Source of the DNA: Ciborinia camelliae
Taxonomy: Eukaryota; Ascomycota; Leotiomycetes; Helotiales; Sclerotiniaceae
Direction of reading: 5' to 3'
Assembly (NCBI GenBank): GCA_025890175.1
Contig: JANPYM010000005.1
Location: 2,070,166 to 2,134,165, forward strand
DNA length: 64,000 bases
In this document: positions 1 through 11,349 of the stretch, in pieces
How the letters are laid out: every line of letters starts with the position of its first letter
Position numbering within the stretch: position 1 is the first letter of the stretch
Position numbers and translations under genes: made by a program
The notes under the pieces: model-generated
What the model was told of the DNA's origin: nothing
The model's database searches: none
Seen by the model: the letters and a program-made list of their open reading frames with translations, nothing else

Positions 1-975
1 GATCTCTTCCGTTCCACCACCACCCCAGTCGACCGTGTCCTCGCTGATGCCAAGATTGACAAATCCAGAGTCCACGAGATCGTCCTCGTCGGTGGTTCCA
101 CCCGTATCCCACGTATCCAGAAGCTCATCACCGATTACTTCAACGGTAAGGAGCCAAACAAGTCCATCAACCCTGATGAGGCTGTTGCATATGGTGCTGC
201 CGTCCAGGCTGCCATTCTCTCTGGTGACACCTCCTCCAAGTCCACCAACGAGATCCTCCTTCTCGATGTCGCGCCATTGTCTCTCGGTATCGAGACTGCT
301 GGTGGACAGATGACCAAGCTCATCCCAAGAAACACCACTATCCCAACCAAGAAGTCTGAGGTCTTTTCTACCTTCTCTGACAACCAACCTGGTGTCCTCA
401 TCCAAGTCTTCGAGGGTGAGCGTCAACGCACCAAGGACAACAACCTTTTGGGCAAGTTCGAGCTCACTGGTATCCCACCTGCACCACGTGGTGTTCCTCA
501 AATTGAGGTCACTTTCGATCTTGATGCCAACGGAATCATGAACGTCTCCGCTCTCGAGAAGGGAACCGGAAAGTCCAACAAGATCGTCATCACCAACGAC
601 AAGGGTCGCTTGTCCAAGGAGGATATCGAGCGTATGTTGGCTGAGGCCGAGAAGTACAAGGCTGAGGATGAGGCTGAGGCCGAACGTGTTGCTGCCAAGA
701 ACGCTCTTGAGGGCAAGGCTTACCAAATCAGAAGCTCATTGTCTGAGGCTGATCACGAGCTCTCAAAATCCATTGCAGACCCTGCTGCCAAGGCAGAGTT
801 GCAAGCTTCAGTCGACAAGATCGTTGCTTGGGTTGACGAGAACCAACAAGCTACCAAGGAGGAGTACGCTCAACAAGAGGCTGACCTTGAGGCTGCCATC
901 AAGAAGGCTACCTCAGGTGCCGGCGGTGCTGCTGGAGAGCCAGCTCAAGATGCCGAGATCGAGGAGGTCGACTAA
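1..975 (+). CDS. Cytosolic HSP70 chaperone, 3' part (5' end outside window)
   Basis: Open from base 1 in frame 1, giving the last 324 residues of an HSP70. The fragment starts late in the ATPase domain, with the conserved [13 protein letters not shown] and [17 protein letters not shown] signatures. It continues through the substrate-binding domain ([17 protein letters not shown], then the [13 protein letters not shown] strand region) and the alpha-helical lid. It ends in a Gly/Ala-rich linker and the C-terminal EEVD that docks TPR co-chaperones. EEVD, and the absence of an HDEL tail, place it in the cytosol/nucleus (SSA class) rather than the ER or mitochondrion. Family knowledge: an ATP-driven chaperone for nascent, stressed and translocating proteins. 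Codon use is C-rich and strongly biased, as expected of a highly expressed gene. The stop is TAA at 973. The heat-shock promoter lies outside the window. Identity as a cytosolic HSP70 is very secure; which paralogue is not determined. Confidence 0.97.
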   Translation, partial: DLFRSTTTPVDRVLADAKIDKSRVHEIVLVGGSTRIPRIQKLITDYFNGKEPNKSINPDEAVAYGAAVQAAILSGDTSSKSTNEILLLDVAPLSLGIETAGGQMTKLIPRNTTIPTKKSEVFSTFSDNQPGVLIQVFEGERQRTKDNNLLGKFELTGIPPAPRGVPQIEVTFDLDANGIMNVSALEKGTGKSNKIVITNDKGRLSKEDIERMLAEAEKYKAEDEAEAERVAAKNALEGKAYQIRSSLSEADHELSKSIADPAAKAELQASVDKIVAWVDENQQATKEEYAQQEADLEAAIKKATSGAGGAAGEPAQDAEIEEVD

Positions 976-2676
976 ATGTTTTCTTTTTTTCTCTGACGAA
1001 TTTCCTTTACTCTGCATATGATAACACTTCCCCACTGTGGTATTCATCACACGATGGTAATTAGGTGTTTACTGGGTTTTCTATTGTGGCTAGATCTGCG
1101 GATTGCGTTTCTACACTGGAAAAGCCGGTGTTTTCGATGTATTACAGCTTGCACTTTAAACAGGAGCACAAAATTTTATAAGAAAGTTAAAATATATTTG
1201 CCTTGGTCTAAAAATAAATGTGACACGATGACCGACTTGTGATTATTGTATGGCCTTCCTGTTAGTAGGGAAAATGACTAGTACTAAAATCTTATTTATA
1301 ATTCTTCAAAATGGAGTTGGACATTGAAATGCCTTCAAATAACAACTAAACGTTATGATTTGAAAGTGTTTCAATGTCCAATTCTAAGTTCAACTATTTA
1401 ATAGATTCTTTCAATTTAAAAAAAATCCATACTAAAAAGATGTCCTCTCTGACTTCTAAGTAGGCTACTAATTATGTCGGGTATTTATTCTCTGGAATCG
1501 AATTGGATATTGAAACCTATCTAAATGATAGGTAATTTTTAATAATGATTGGATGTGAATATTCTATGTAAAGCTGCGGAATAGGTATATGTAAGGGCTT
1601 TTCTTACCTTATGTTTTTAATATGGTTATATTGATCTGCAGGTATGGTTGGTGGTAGATAGATATAGATTACCTAGGTATGTGTAGGCAAAAGTTAGTTC
1701 CCTAGGTAGGTATTAATTAATTAGAGTGTTCAATCAATTGTGATGATGATTACCTAGGTAGTCCCTATGGTCTACTGTAGTGAAGAAGGGTAATCAACTT
1801 CACGTTACCTAATGCCACAAATACGAAGGTTGCTGTCTAAACTCAAAATGAACATAGAAAAATAAAATGAGAATCATAATGTCATTACACCTCCACTATT
1901 ATAGATATTATACTTCTAGAAATGAAGAAGAACAACGACTAGATATGATTCTAGAACTTATCTAGTATCTTTCTAACACCACCTGCAACTATAGAAGAAA
2001 CACAACCAACCACCAGACGTTTGAACGAGCCCTTGTTAACACGCCATGATCCTTACCACCTATCCATCTATGACCAAACCCCGAAGTAAAAAAACCCAAC
2101 TACAACAAAGCCTACACCCGCCAAATCATTCATTTTCCCATCCATCCAGTCACAGTGGCATCCAGTAGCACCCAGTGGCATCCACCATCATCCATCCACT
2201 ACAAAAATAATCCCCAAAATCCCCAAAATCACCGAGCTGGAGCATTTTCATACTCTCTTCCACCAATCACTTGTCTCTACAAACGGGGACCCAATCCAAT
2301 CCCCTCCCCTCTTCCACACAAATTCACAATCAAGCTATCTGCCCCCGCTATCAGAATCTAGCTTCGACTTTTATAGGAAAAAGCGTGGAAGAGTCCATAC
2401 ACTCCATATCCCCACTCCTCTTACCGTTCCGTGGCTATTACCAGGTACTGCAAGTGTGGTCTCACGCTTGGAGACCTTCTACCCATTCAGATTCTGATAT
2501 CTGTTTCCCCTGCTTCGTGCACAATAACTACCAGTCAACTAACTGCCTACCGGTTGCATCTACTGCATCTACTGCATCTACACCTCTATTACTTCCTGAC
2601 CCACACCTTTCAAAAGACCCTATCATACCTAGGTACCTTTAGCGGATACAAGAACTCTTCCGGTAGGCACTCGATA
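976..2676. other. Intergenic region between HSP70 and the WBP2-like gene
   Basis: No coding potential is seen beyond short chance frames. The first 200-300 bases are presumably HSP70 3' UTR. An RNA-foldback is at 1312-1386 (listed separately). Several CCTAGG-type palindromes occur (about 1671-1680, 1701-1712, 1751-1760, 2628-2637). From about 2100 the sequence becomes C/CA-rich (repeated cccagtggcatcca-like units at 2150-2190), which looks like the promoter and leader of the next gene. Confidence 0.6.
1312..1386. repeat. Near-perfect inverted repeat / potential RNA hairpin
   Basis: Bases 1315-1340 and 1358-1383 form an inverted repeat matching at 22 of 26 positions. Three of the four mismatches become G-U pairs in RNA transcribed from the + strand, and the stem extends three more pairs outwards to 1312/1386. 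The predicted structure is thus about 29 bp with one mismatch and a 17-nt loop. No TA or other obvious target duplication flanks it. It could be a small foldback element, an end of the HSP70 transcript, or a small-RNA precursor. Confidence 0.6.
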
Positions 2677-3675
2677 ATGTCAATCAAGTAAGTAAATCGT
2701 CGTCCCTTGTGGTTTCTATAGTGTGGTATTTCATTGCCGTCAATTCTTCTTTCCCTTCATTACCCCCCAATTCTTTCTTCCTTTTCTATTTCTTGTCTTT
2801 TCTACGTACATTTTATCAAACATGTATGCTTTCCACCAAGAACAGCATCTTTATGCCTTACACATGGCACAAGAAGAAATGCTAAAATCTGCCCGCGAAA
2901 AAAGTTGGGTGATGACCTCTACTGAGGCTGGCTTCGTCAAACTTCCTAATGAGCGAATTCTCTATACTTCACCTCCTCGAACGAGTCTACAAATCTCTAC
3001 AACCACTCCTGCTGGCGCGGAGCCATATGCAGCTAAAAGTGACGCCGGGGTTGTATATATCAGCAATCAACGAGTAGGTGCACTTCCTCTCTCTCGCATT
3101 TTCATAGAGCTATTTACTGATTTCCATTGAAGATAGTTTATCTCCCGAGTACACCTACTCCCGAACTTCAATCATTTTCTTCGCCAATTCTCAATCTTCA
3201 AGATAGCTACGTTCGTGCGCCGTTTTTCGGCGCCAATTACTGGACTGCTCTCTGCAAGCCAGTCTCAGGAGGCGGAATTCCCCCGGACTACCCTTCGGTC
3301 GAGCTTAAGATGACATTCAGAGAAGGCGGGGCTTTCGATTTTCATTCTTGCTTGGAACAAATAAAGGAGCGCCTATACCAAGCTTATAGTGTCGCACGGG
3401 AACATGGGGGGAGGGGAACGAGTGGTGTGGATTTGGCGAACATGGATCTAGAGCAATTACCTGCTTATGAACCTGCGCGGGAAGTTGCAGATGAAGAACC
3501 TGCTGTTGCTCGAGATAGCGGGGTAGCAGACATCAGAACTTCCACTGGAAGCATACCACGGCCCGAGAACTTTACAGCGCCTGCCGAACCCCCTCCAGAT
3601 TACGAAGAAGTACAAGCACAAGCAGTTTCGGCGGACCTGGATCAACGATTACGAGAGCAAGCCGAGAGGCAATGA
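2677..3675 (+). CDS. WBP2-like GRAM-domain protein with PPxY motifs
   Basis: Modelled as join(2677..2687, 2905..3073, 3133..3675), 240 aa. The first coding exon is only 11 nt (ATG TCA ATC AA). Splicing at GTAAGT (2688) to AAAAAG (2904) recreates the MSINWVM start typical of this family. The second intron (3074-3132) rejoins SNQR to IVYLP. Domain: an N-terminal GRAM/PH-like domain (about 1-125) with PNERILYTSPPRTSL, PILNLQDSYV and PVSGGGIPP. A Pro-rich tail follows, with PPDY near residue 110 and PPPDYEE near residue 213. Family knowledge: WBP2 proteins bind WW domains through PPxY, for example of NEDD4/Rsp5-type ubiquitin ligases or co-activators; the fungal role is little known. The downstream in-frame ATG at 2822 would give an unrelated N-terminus and is rejected. 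Stop TGA at 3673. Confidence 0.88.
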
Positions 3676-4317
3676 GAAGCAGTAAGCGACATATACAGCA
3701 TGCTGTGTTACATATGTTTTGTTACAATGGGTATTACGAAGTCATGAATAAATGAAATGCTGGAAGGTGGGACATACATTGAGGGGAAAGGCGTTCTTTT
3801 ATCACAAACTTACACATAAGACTTGGCATGGTCTTCTTGTCTTTGATGAGAAATGGGGTACAAAGCAGCACTGCAATGGCGTTCGAGATGTTGGTGAAAA
3901 CTTGCCTCGAGACGGAATTGATGCTCGAAATTCTTCAAAATAGCTATTATATCATGAGAAATGAATATAAGAAATGAGGAACAATGGTGGTTGTTAAAAA
4001 TATATTGTAGCCTGTAAAATCTTTACTTATTACCTAGATAGGTATATAAAACTCATAATCTACCGTATCCATGGCTTGAAATTTTGCACTTATCATAAAT
4101 TTCGAGGAGTTGTCGGAAAAACCAGGAGCCAAACCCCACCGACCAATCAAGTTTGACCAATTGCAACTGAGGCTTCAATTTTGGCGAGGATCATTTCTCA
4201 TCCGACACGCTGGATTTTGGACAGTACCGTATCTGATACCATCCTACTGCACTACCAAGACCACAACACGCTCAACATTATACAATTGGGTTCGATCTCC
4301 TGAAATCGATTGTAAAG
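3676..4317. other. Intergenic region upstream of QCR6
   Basis: No credible gene. The short open frame at 3752-3943 has no recognisable features and is probably 3' flank of the WBP2-like gene. A tacctagataggta palindrome-like motif lies near 4031-4044. Bases 4110-4317 are presumably the QCR6 promoter and leader. Confidence 0.5.
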
Positions 4318-5125
4318 ATGGGTTTCTTCGACAGCTGGAGCGATCTTGTATCCGCCGCCACACCATGGAGTGAGGCTGAAGCGGAAGCTCCCGCGCAACA
4401 TGAGGAAGAAGAGGTAGAGACAAAGGTATGTTTGCTTTTACTTTGCTGCTGTGTTTAATTGAGATATGGGGAGGGGCATGGGCGAGAGTTTCGGAGTGTA
4501 TATATATATGGAGAGGGGCATGGGCAGTTTTTTTTGGATGTGCGGGGGATTCGGGTACATCTGGATGGATTGTGCAAGTATGGAAATTATACTTTGTGGG
4601 ATATGTGCTAACCTGAGACTGTGTTTAGGATGAAGCCAAGGATGCCGAGGAGGAGTCCAAGGATGAGGAACCTGAGGAGGAAGAGGAAGAAGAGGAAGAA
4701 GAAGAGGAAATGGTAGACCCAAAAGACAAGATTGAGGAGGGTGAGTTGCTCTTTTTCTACCCCGGAATATATTTTGGGCAGAGCGAGGATAGTACAAGAA
4801 CTGCAGATTATGCAGAAGCCTTTAGCATTTCCCGAAGCTGCTTCAGATCTTCAGCTACTTCGTTGTGAGGATAGAGACTAATATTTCACAGAATGCAAGG
4901 AATCAGCAGCCTGTGCCCCTTCTAAGCACCACTATGATGAGTGTGTTGAGCGAGTTACAAGCGGTAAAGAGCAACACCCAGGCGAGGACTGTGTTGAGGA
5001 GTGTATGTACCCTATCACCCCCACTCGCTTCTTCAGAGATCCTAACATATATCTGTCCAGTCTTCCATCTCGCACACTGCGCAACCGCCTGCGCTGCACC
5101 CAAGCTCTGGAGCACTCTCAAGTAA
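4318..5125 (+). CDS. QCR6: Cytochrome bc1 complex subunit 6 (hinge protein)
   Basis: Four exons: 4318..4425, 4629..4740, 4892..5002, 5061..5125, giving 131 aa. The start MGFFDSWSDLVSAA precedes a long acidic stretch (residues about 26-70, nearly all Glu/Asp/Lys). The conserved hinge core follows: CKESAACAPSKHHYDECVERV, GEDCVEEFFHLAHC and a C-terminal APKLWSTLK. The paired cysteines are those that form disulfides in this family. Known role: an intermembrane-space subunit of respiratory complex III that assists the cytochrome c1/cytochrome c interaction, with the acidic segment supporting docking. The third intron is 58 nt with a CTAAC-like branch site at 5042-5046. The first two introns (203 and 151 nt) are long for this window. 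Splice phases 0/1/1 are consistent throughout. Assignment is secure. Confidence 0.94.
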
Positions 5126-6155
5126 ATCGTTGCAAGCCTCACTGCATTATACGGAATTAGACACAATCAACTGGCCAAGACAAAATGAAACAACTTCTTA
5201 GATGAATGGGGAGAGGGGATGGGGAGGAAAGGAAGGATGATGGGATTGTACAAATATGGAACCAAAATCCGTTTTTGAAGGACTGCATACAGATCAGATC
5301 TCCATTTTTGCATCGAGCGCACTGCATGTAGTATAGAAAAGGAAATCGATAGACAAAAAGACCTTGGTTCTCTCTACCTCTCATTGGGCATTTTTTGGTC
5401 CTCGGGCTGTATATATTTGTATTTGTTGTGTGTGTCACAAATCATATTTGGGACTTCTGTCATTTTGTATATTCCGGTATGGTTTCTTTTCCACAAGCAA
5501 ATGCATCGGCAAATACTTGTATACATAGGTACCTACCCATCTACCTATCTAGATACGAAAGGACCTAGTTGTACCGAATCTACTTATCACCACACATCTT
5601 CGCTCGTAATTTTACTGTACTTTTTGATTCGGAAGTAGATACACTTGATACACTTCGGGGCTTTATATGATTTCGGATAATGGATAAATCCAATCCTAGT
5701 CTCGTCTCATCTCTAACATACACACCACGAGACCTTATCTTTTGGTCCATTCAGAATTCCACATTTGCCTCCTTTGCTTGCTCGTGTTAACCAATCATAC
5801 TGCTCTTGGTATACGAGCAAGATGAGATGAGTATCTTGGGGAACGGGACAGCCCGTATGTACGGGTAATGTGTATCTGGGGATAAACAAGCCGAGCAATG
5901 TTCCTTCTTTGACAGTGTCGCACCAAATACTCGTTACCCTTTTCTCATTGGAGAATCTATTCGAGGGAACCAACATTAATTCTTCGTCTTCATCTCGATC
6001 GATCGACTTCCCTCTACCTACCCACTTCTTGAAGATTGCAACTCCTGTGCAACCACCTGCTTCCCCAGATTTGAGTGTAAGAGCTTAGATAACCGAGGTT
6101 TCTAGCGGCACCCCCGCCAAGGTTATCATTGCGCGTTCGATTGATTGAAAGAAGG
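5126..6155. other. Intergenic region, QCR6 to MFS transporter
   Basis: No gene seen. Frames here are short and lack homology-like character. It contains a run of CCTA/TAGG motifs at 5525-5555 (ataggtacctacccatctacc). The last 200-300 bases are the probable promoter/leader of the transporter, with no conspicuous TATA box. Confidence 0.5.
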
Positions 6156-8373
6156 ATGTCGGTATCGACACCTTTGAATTCGAAGGGAATAGATGGGTTA
6201 GAAAAAAGTGTGGATGAGAAAGAGGATCGCAAAAGGAAAAATGATAGAGATTTTGATTTGGATCAAAAGATTGAAGATAAGGGAGATGGTGCAAAGAGTA
6301 TAGAGGTGGAATATACAGAGGGTTTGGAGCAAGACTTGGAGGAAGACCGGGCGCAGGTTTCAGAAAAGAAAGGGGAGAGCGCGAGAATTGGGGGTATTGG
6401 AATTGGGATTGAGAGGAAGGATCAGGATAGGAGTTCGGGAAAGGAAGCGCATCATCACCACCACGGTATACCAAAAGGCTGGATGGCTATGAGAGATTTA
6501 AGAGGCAAGTCGAAGCAGAAACTAGCTGGGGAAAGGGCGAGTGGAAATGCAAATACGCATACGCATACGCATACGACGAATACGGAGATGCGCAAGTCGC
6601 CGACGGATGGCAACGAGGGGGGGGGAGCGGGGCAGGAAATTGAAGATCTAGACGATTTAGATTTGACGGAATTGAATATTGGAGATGATTTACTACCAGA
6701 TGAGGAAGAGGGTGGTGTAAGGAGGAGTGGGATTGGGGCGCATGGCGTGGATGGGGCTGTCGATGAGGGGTTTGGAAGAGGAAGTACGGAGCGCAATGGC
6801 AATGGCATTGCGGGTTCAAATGCGGGGAACTTTAAGGTTTACAAAAGGAGATGGTTTGGCTTGGTACAATTGGTTCTTTTGAACATTATCGTTAGTTGGG
6901 ATGTAAGTATTGCGTTGCTAGGAAATTCCATTTTTGTCTCAACACACATCTTTGTCGAGATCTTGAGGCCGTTCATTGTTCATTGTTCAATTTTTTTATT
7001 AAAAGTTGAGGATGTGCTAATTTGTACTCGTCCAGTGGTTAACCTTCTCTGCAAGTTCGACTACCGTCTCTCAGTATTATAATGTATCCGAATCAGCAAT
7101 CAATTGGCTGAGCACTGCCTTCCTCTTCGCATTTGTGGTGGCTAGCCCTTTTGTCATCTACGTCTTACATCATGGAGGACCCAAACCCGCGATTCTTATT
7201 GCTTCCGTGCTTCTATTACTTGGGAATTGGATACGATATGGTGCTACCAGATCCGGTCCGCATGGCAACTTTGGAGGAGTCATGTTTGGACAGATCTTGA
7301 CGGGTATTGCCCAACCGTTTGTACTGGCAGCACCAACTAGATACTCGGATTTGTGGTTCACGAATCAGGGCAGAGTGGCTGCGACTGCTGTTATGAGTTT
7401 GGCTAATCCTTTTGGGGGTGCGCTGGCTCAATTGATTGATCCTTTCTGGGCTGGCAGCGTTGGGAGTATACCTAATATGGTTCTTTATATTACAATCATT
7501 GTAAGTTATGAAAATGATTCTTGGACTGATGGTGATGCTAACCGTACCATGCAGTCTTCCGTAGCCACCGTCCCTTCTTTCTTCATACCCAAAGAACCCC
7601 CAACTCCCTGTTCCGCATCTTCAGAAGAACCAAAACATGCACTGGGTCCCTCGCTTCGATTCCTCCTCGCATCCCCCGAGTTCTACATGATGATGTTCCC
7701 CTTCTGGTTCTACGTCGGCCTCTTCAACAGTATCTCCTCCCTCATCAATCAGATGCTCTCCCCCTACTCCTTCAGCGAAACCGAAGCCGGTATCGCCGGC
7801 GCGCTCCTAATAGTCGTGGGTCTCGTCACCGCAGCCATCACTTCCCCCCTCATCGACAAAACCAAAACCTACCTCCTCGCCATCAAAATCCAAATTCCCA
7901 TCCTGGGTATCTGCTACCTCGCGTTTACCTGGGCCCCGGAAACCCGGAGTCTCGCGGCCATCTACGCCATTCTCTCCATTCTCGGCGCCGCTTCTTTCAG
8001 TCTTGTGCCCGTGGCCCTCGAATATCTTATTGAGATTACGCACCCGGTGTCTCCGGAAGTCACGAGTACGATCTGTTGGTCGGGTGGACAGTTACTGGGG
8101 GGCATTTTTATCATAGCTAGTGATGCACTCAGGGCCAAGGGAGTCTCCGATGGATCGGAAGATGATGGGAGTACGAGGCCGCCGGGGAATATGTACAAAG
8201 CGCTTATTTTCCAGGCGGTGTTGGCGTTGGTAGTGGTACCGCTTCCGTTGGCACTTGGGTGTTGTGGGAGGGGGAAGGGAGTGAGGATGCGGAGGGTGGA
8301 GGCGGATAAAGAGGCGCATATTAGGAGGCAGGCGAATAGTAGTGGAGGTAATGATGCGGGGGTGCTTGTTTAG
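6156..8373 (+). CDS. MFS transporter, FLVCR/SLC49-like, with long hydrophilic N-terminus
   Basis: Exons 6156..6902, 7036..7500, 7555..8373; 676 aa. Residues 1 to about 228 are hydrophilic and low-complexity. They include a KEAHHHHHG cluster (about residue 95-103), an alternating HTHTHTHTT run (about 133-141) and an acidic DDLDDLDLTELNIGDD block. The membrane domain starts at YKRRWFGLVQLVLLNIIVSWDW and holds about 12 hydrophobic segments. GQILTGIAQPFVLAAPTRYS and an FGGALAQLIDPFW loop resemble the FLVCR (SLC49) branch, whose animal members carry choline, heme or related compounds. The substrate in this fungus cannot be read from sequence. The mid-protein loop after the second intron is Pro/Ser-rich. 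The start is the first ATG of the frame; a start inside exon 1 cannot be excluded. The 54-nt second intron keeps frame whether spliced or not but encodes a poor membrane-domain sequence. It converges on the P450 gene, with 302 bp between stops. Confidence 0.85.
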
Positions 8374-8675
8374 TTGGTTTTTGGTTATGTGCTGGATCAC
8401 ATGCCTTGCGAGAAATTTATACTCGTATCTATTTGTTTGTTCGATACCAGATCTCATATTATATTTCCTTGATGGATACGCATGACTAATGGATAGATAG
8501 TAGTATGTATCTGATCTCTCTCAAATGATGGGATGCATGAATCGCTAGATGTATTTGCTGCAAATGTCCTGTAACAGGGGAATAGTGTGTCTATCTACAT
8601 AACCCTACTAACTCTCACCATACTCATCACCACCACCACCATCACCACACCATCATATATTTTCCTTGCCTTCAA

Positions 8676-10793
8676 CTACACCACCTCTCTCCTCTCAAAA
8701 ACCAACATACACTCCTGCCCCCGCGGTCTACTAGCAATAATCTGATCGTCCATCTCCATCTTCTTCTCTCCTTCAACTTCCCATCCGTCCTTTATCCTCG
8801 TCCTATACTGTGCATAAATGTTCCGTAAAAGATGTCGCATTTCTGCAAGTGCCAGACTGTGCGGAGAGGGAAAAAACAGAGTCGGGTTAGTTATTTTGTT
8901 ATGCATAGTGTGGATCTCATGTGCTTAGGGTGTGTTTTCTCTCTCGCTATCTACAGTATCTCCAGCATGGGAAAAGGGGAAAAGGGGACAAGAAAACAAA
9001 TCAATCAGGGATGTAACGTACTCTTTCCCCGTGCACGCTCTTCCTCCGCGGCCAAAAGCCAAAAATCCCTTCTCCATCTCTCTTGCCTCGTCTCGATTTC
9101 CAAGCCATCGTTCTGGACGGAAGATCTCCGCATCGTCACCGAAGATCCGGGCGTTTCGATGCAAGCTCCAGGCTTGCACGCTGACGGTCGCATTGCCGGG
9201 GATGATGTATCCATCTATGATTCTCGGGTTGCGTGTGAGACGGGGTTGCGACATGGGGATCGGCGGGTGGAGACGGAGGGATTCTTGGATGATGGAGTGG
9301 AGGTACTTATCGGTTTCTTCATTCGTTTCTCCATTCGTTTCCGGTTCTCGGTTGGGAGATTGCGGCTCCCTGTGCAGCGAACGGTACAGTTTCTCCTGTA
9401 TCTCAGTGTTGCATGGGAGAGAAAGGGTGTAGAGGAGGAAGGTCAGAGCCGCGCCTGTGGTGTCGATTCCAGCGGTCAAATGATCTAATATCTCGGCTGC
9501 GATTTCGGTTTCTGATATTGGTGGAGAAGCGGTTTGGAGGGCGTGGAGAAGGGTGTGGGGGTCTGGGGCGGGGAGGAAGCAGCTCTGTTGGATGTATTTG
9601 TTTGTTAGGGGAGTGGAGCGTTGGGGCAAGAGAGATGGGAAGAGGGTGGAGAGAGGTTGGAAATAGAAGGTTAGGAGTTGATCTGGATGAGGAGTGTGAG
9701 ATTCTATTCTATTGGAGGAGAGTGGAAAATTGTTGCTGAAGGAACTTACTTCTGAGACTGGAGTGATAGGTCATCTCTTCCATTATTTCCATTCCGGCTT
9801 TCTGCTCAATGGATTTGGTTCCATGTTTTCCAACTAGAAAGTGACTGGCACAATCTAATGCATAGCAATGAGCGTATTTCTATCATTATTTCATTAGCTA
9901 TTATTGTTTCTACTTGAGTTTTATACATTTACGCAGAGCCATGCTGGCTGCAGATAGATAGCACAGAACTTACATAAACATCCAGAGTTCCATCTTCCGA
10001 ATTCTCAATCTTGTTGAGAAATGCCTGAGCCCTTTCCTCAATCCCATTCATAGTAGCAGATTTGAGGATCTCGGAGTTCCGATATGGTTTTGTGATGTGT
10101 CTCTTCTTCTCTTTATGCTTTATATTTTAGATATTAGCATTAATATTGCTTGCTTAATTTTCTTATTTGAAGAGTGCTGGATTTGGAGAATAAATGATTC
10201 AAAGAAAGACAATCTCCACTCCATTCTCTGCTCTTCACCCTCAATATCTCCATGGAACAAATTATACAGAAAAGCAAAAGCAAAGAGAAACAAAAAAAAC
10301 ATAATAACCCACCTCCAGTCTCCCCTCCGTAGAAAAAGTAGTGTTGACCCCCAATTGTCTGAACAATTCATAAAACCCCGTTTTATCCAACTCCCCTCCT
10401 TTCCCTCCTTTCCCCCCCTTCTCCCTCTCCTTCTCCCCCGCCGCTCCCATAAACCCCCCTCACGCCCTCTCTCCCACAAAAAGCGAATTCCCGCACGCCA
10501 ATCCTCACTCCCTCCCCATATTTCCCATGTAAACCATGAATATACAATCTCCTCCTCCCATTCCACTCATGATATCTGAGTACCATATTTGTAAAACACG
10601 TGTACCAGGGGCCTGGCGGGAGGTGTGGATTTAGGCTTTGGGTGTTGAGGAGGAGGGTATGGGCGAGATGGAATAGGGTGATGAGGAGGTAGATGAGAGG
10701 GATGTAGATGAAGATGAGGGTGGGGAGATTTAGGAGGGTGAAAGGGGTGGAAAATGGTGAAGAGAAGAAGTTGGGGGTGATGGAATAATTCAT
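8676..10793 (-). CDS. Cytochrome P450 with an internal frameshift
   Basis: Minus-strand exons: 10793..10313, 10117..9974, 9879..9750, 9703..9022, 8856..8676, all with good splice sites; about 538 aa if the reading shift is ignored. The N-terminus has a membrane anchor (FIYIPLIYLLITLFHLAH) and a Pro hinge (HLPPGPWYTCF). The I-helix is AGIDTTGAAL (about 330), the K-helix ESLR (about 392), followed by a PERW-like FRPERWLG and the heme loop FGRGGRACTGKDLALAEMR with the Cys ligand. Family role: a heme monooxygenase of the ER membrane; substrate unknown. Exon 1 is out of frame by one base. VYGSGG (about 10450) and LDKTGFYELFRQLGVNTTF (about 10330-10390) are in different frames, separated by a C-rich low-complexity tract (10391-10441, including seven Cs at 10412-10418). 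Either a real pseudogenising indel or a sequence error there; everything else looks intact. Confidence 0.83.
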
Positions 10794-11349
10794 GGTGGTG
10801 GTTTTTCAACTTTCTTTTGAAGTTATAATTGTGCTGATGTGGGAAACGGTACTGTAGTGATGGATACACAAATGGGCAGATAGATAGGGACAGAGATCAG
10901 AATCGAGGAAGAGGAATATTGCTCCGGCTGGACATCAACCAGCGACGAGCAATCTAAAACGAATCAATGTAATCAGAATATTGAATTCATGAAGAGGAAT
11001 TCTGTAGTTATCCGACAGACACCCAATCCCATTGATGTTCTTCCTGCTTATCGGAGCGGGGAAAGGTTCATGAACAGGTGGGGTCACTGGGTGTACAAGT
11101 AGATTGGATAGATATCTCTCAGCAAGGCAAGTAAGATCTTACGTTCCATAAGTCATGATAATATACAACTAAGGCCATCGAATAAATTCCATCAAAAATA
11201 TCTAAAACGACCAAGGTAAGCATTTAAAAGTAGTAGACAATCATCAAGTTACTCCAAATGAATCAATAAAATCCAACGCCTGAAAAGGAATTTGAATAAA
11301 TATCCACCGTCCATACGCATATATCTACCCGCCCTTGAAAATATCATTT
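10794..11349. other. Intergenic region between the two P450 genes
   Basis: Holds the promoter of the downstream (8.7-10.8 kb) P450 and the 3' flank of the second P450. No open frame with protein-like character, repeat or RNA gene is seen. Confidence 0.5.

Noticed and set aside
2822..3073. Alternative WBP2-like start at ATG 2822
   Set aside because: Gives an N-terminus unlike the family; the spliced MSIN start fits splice motifs and phase.
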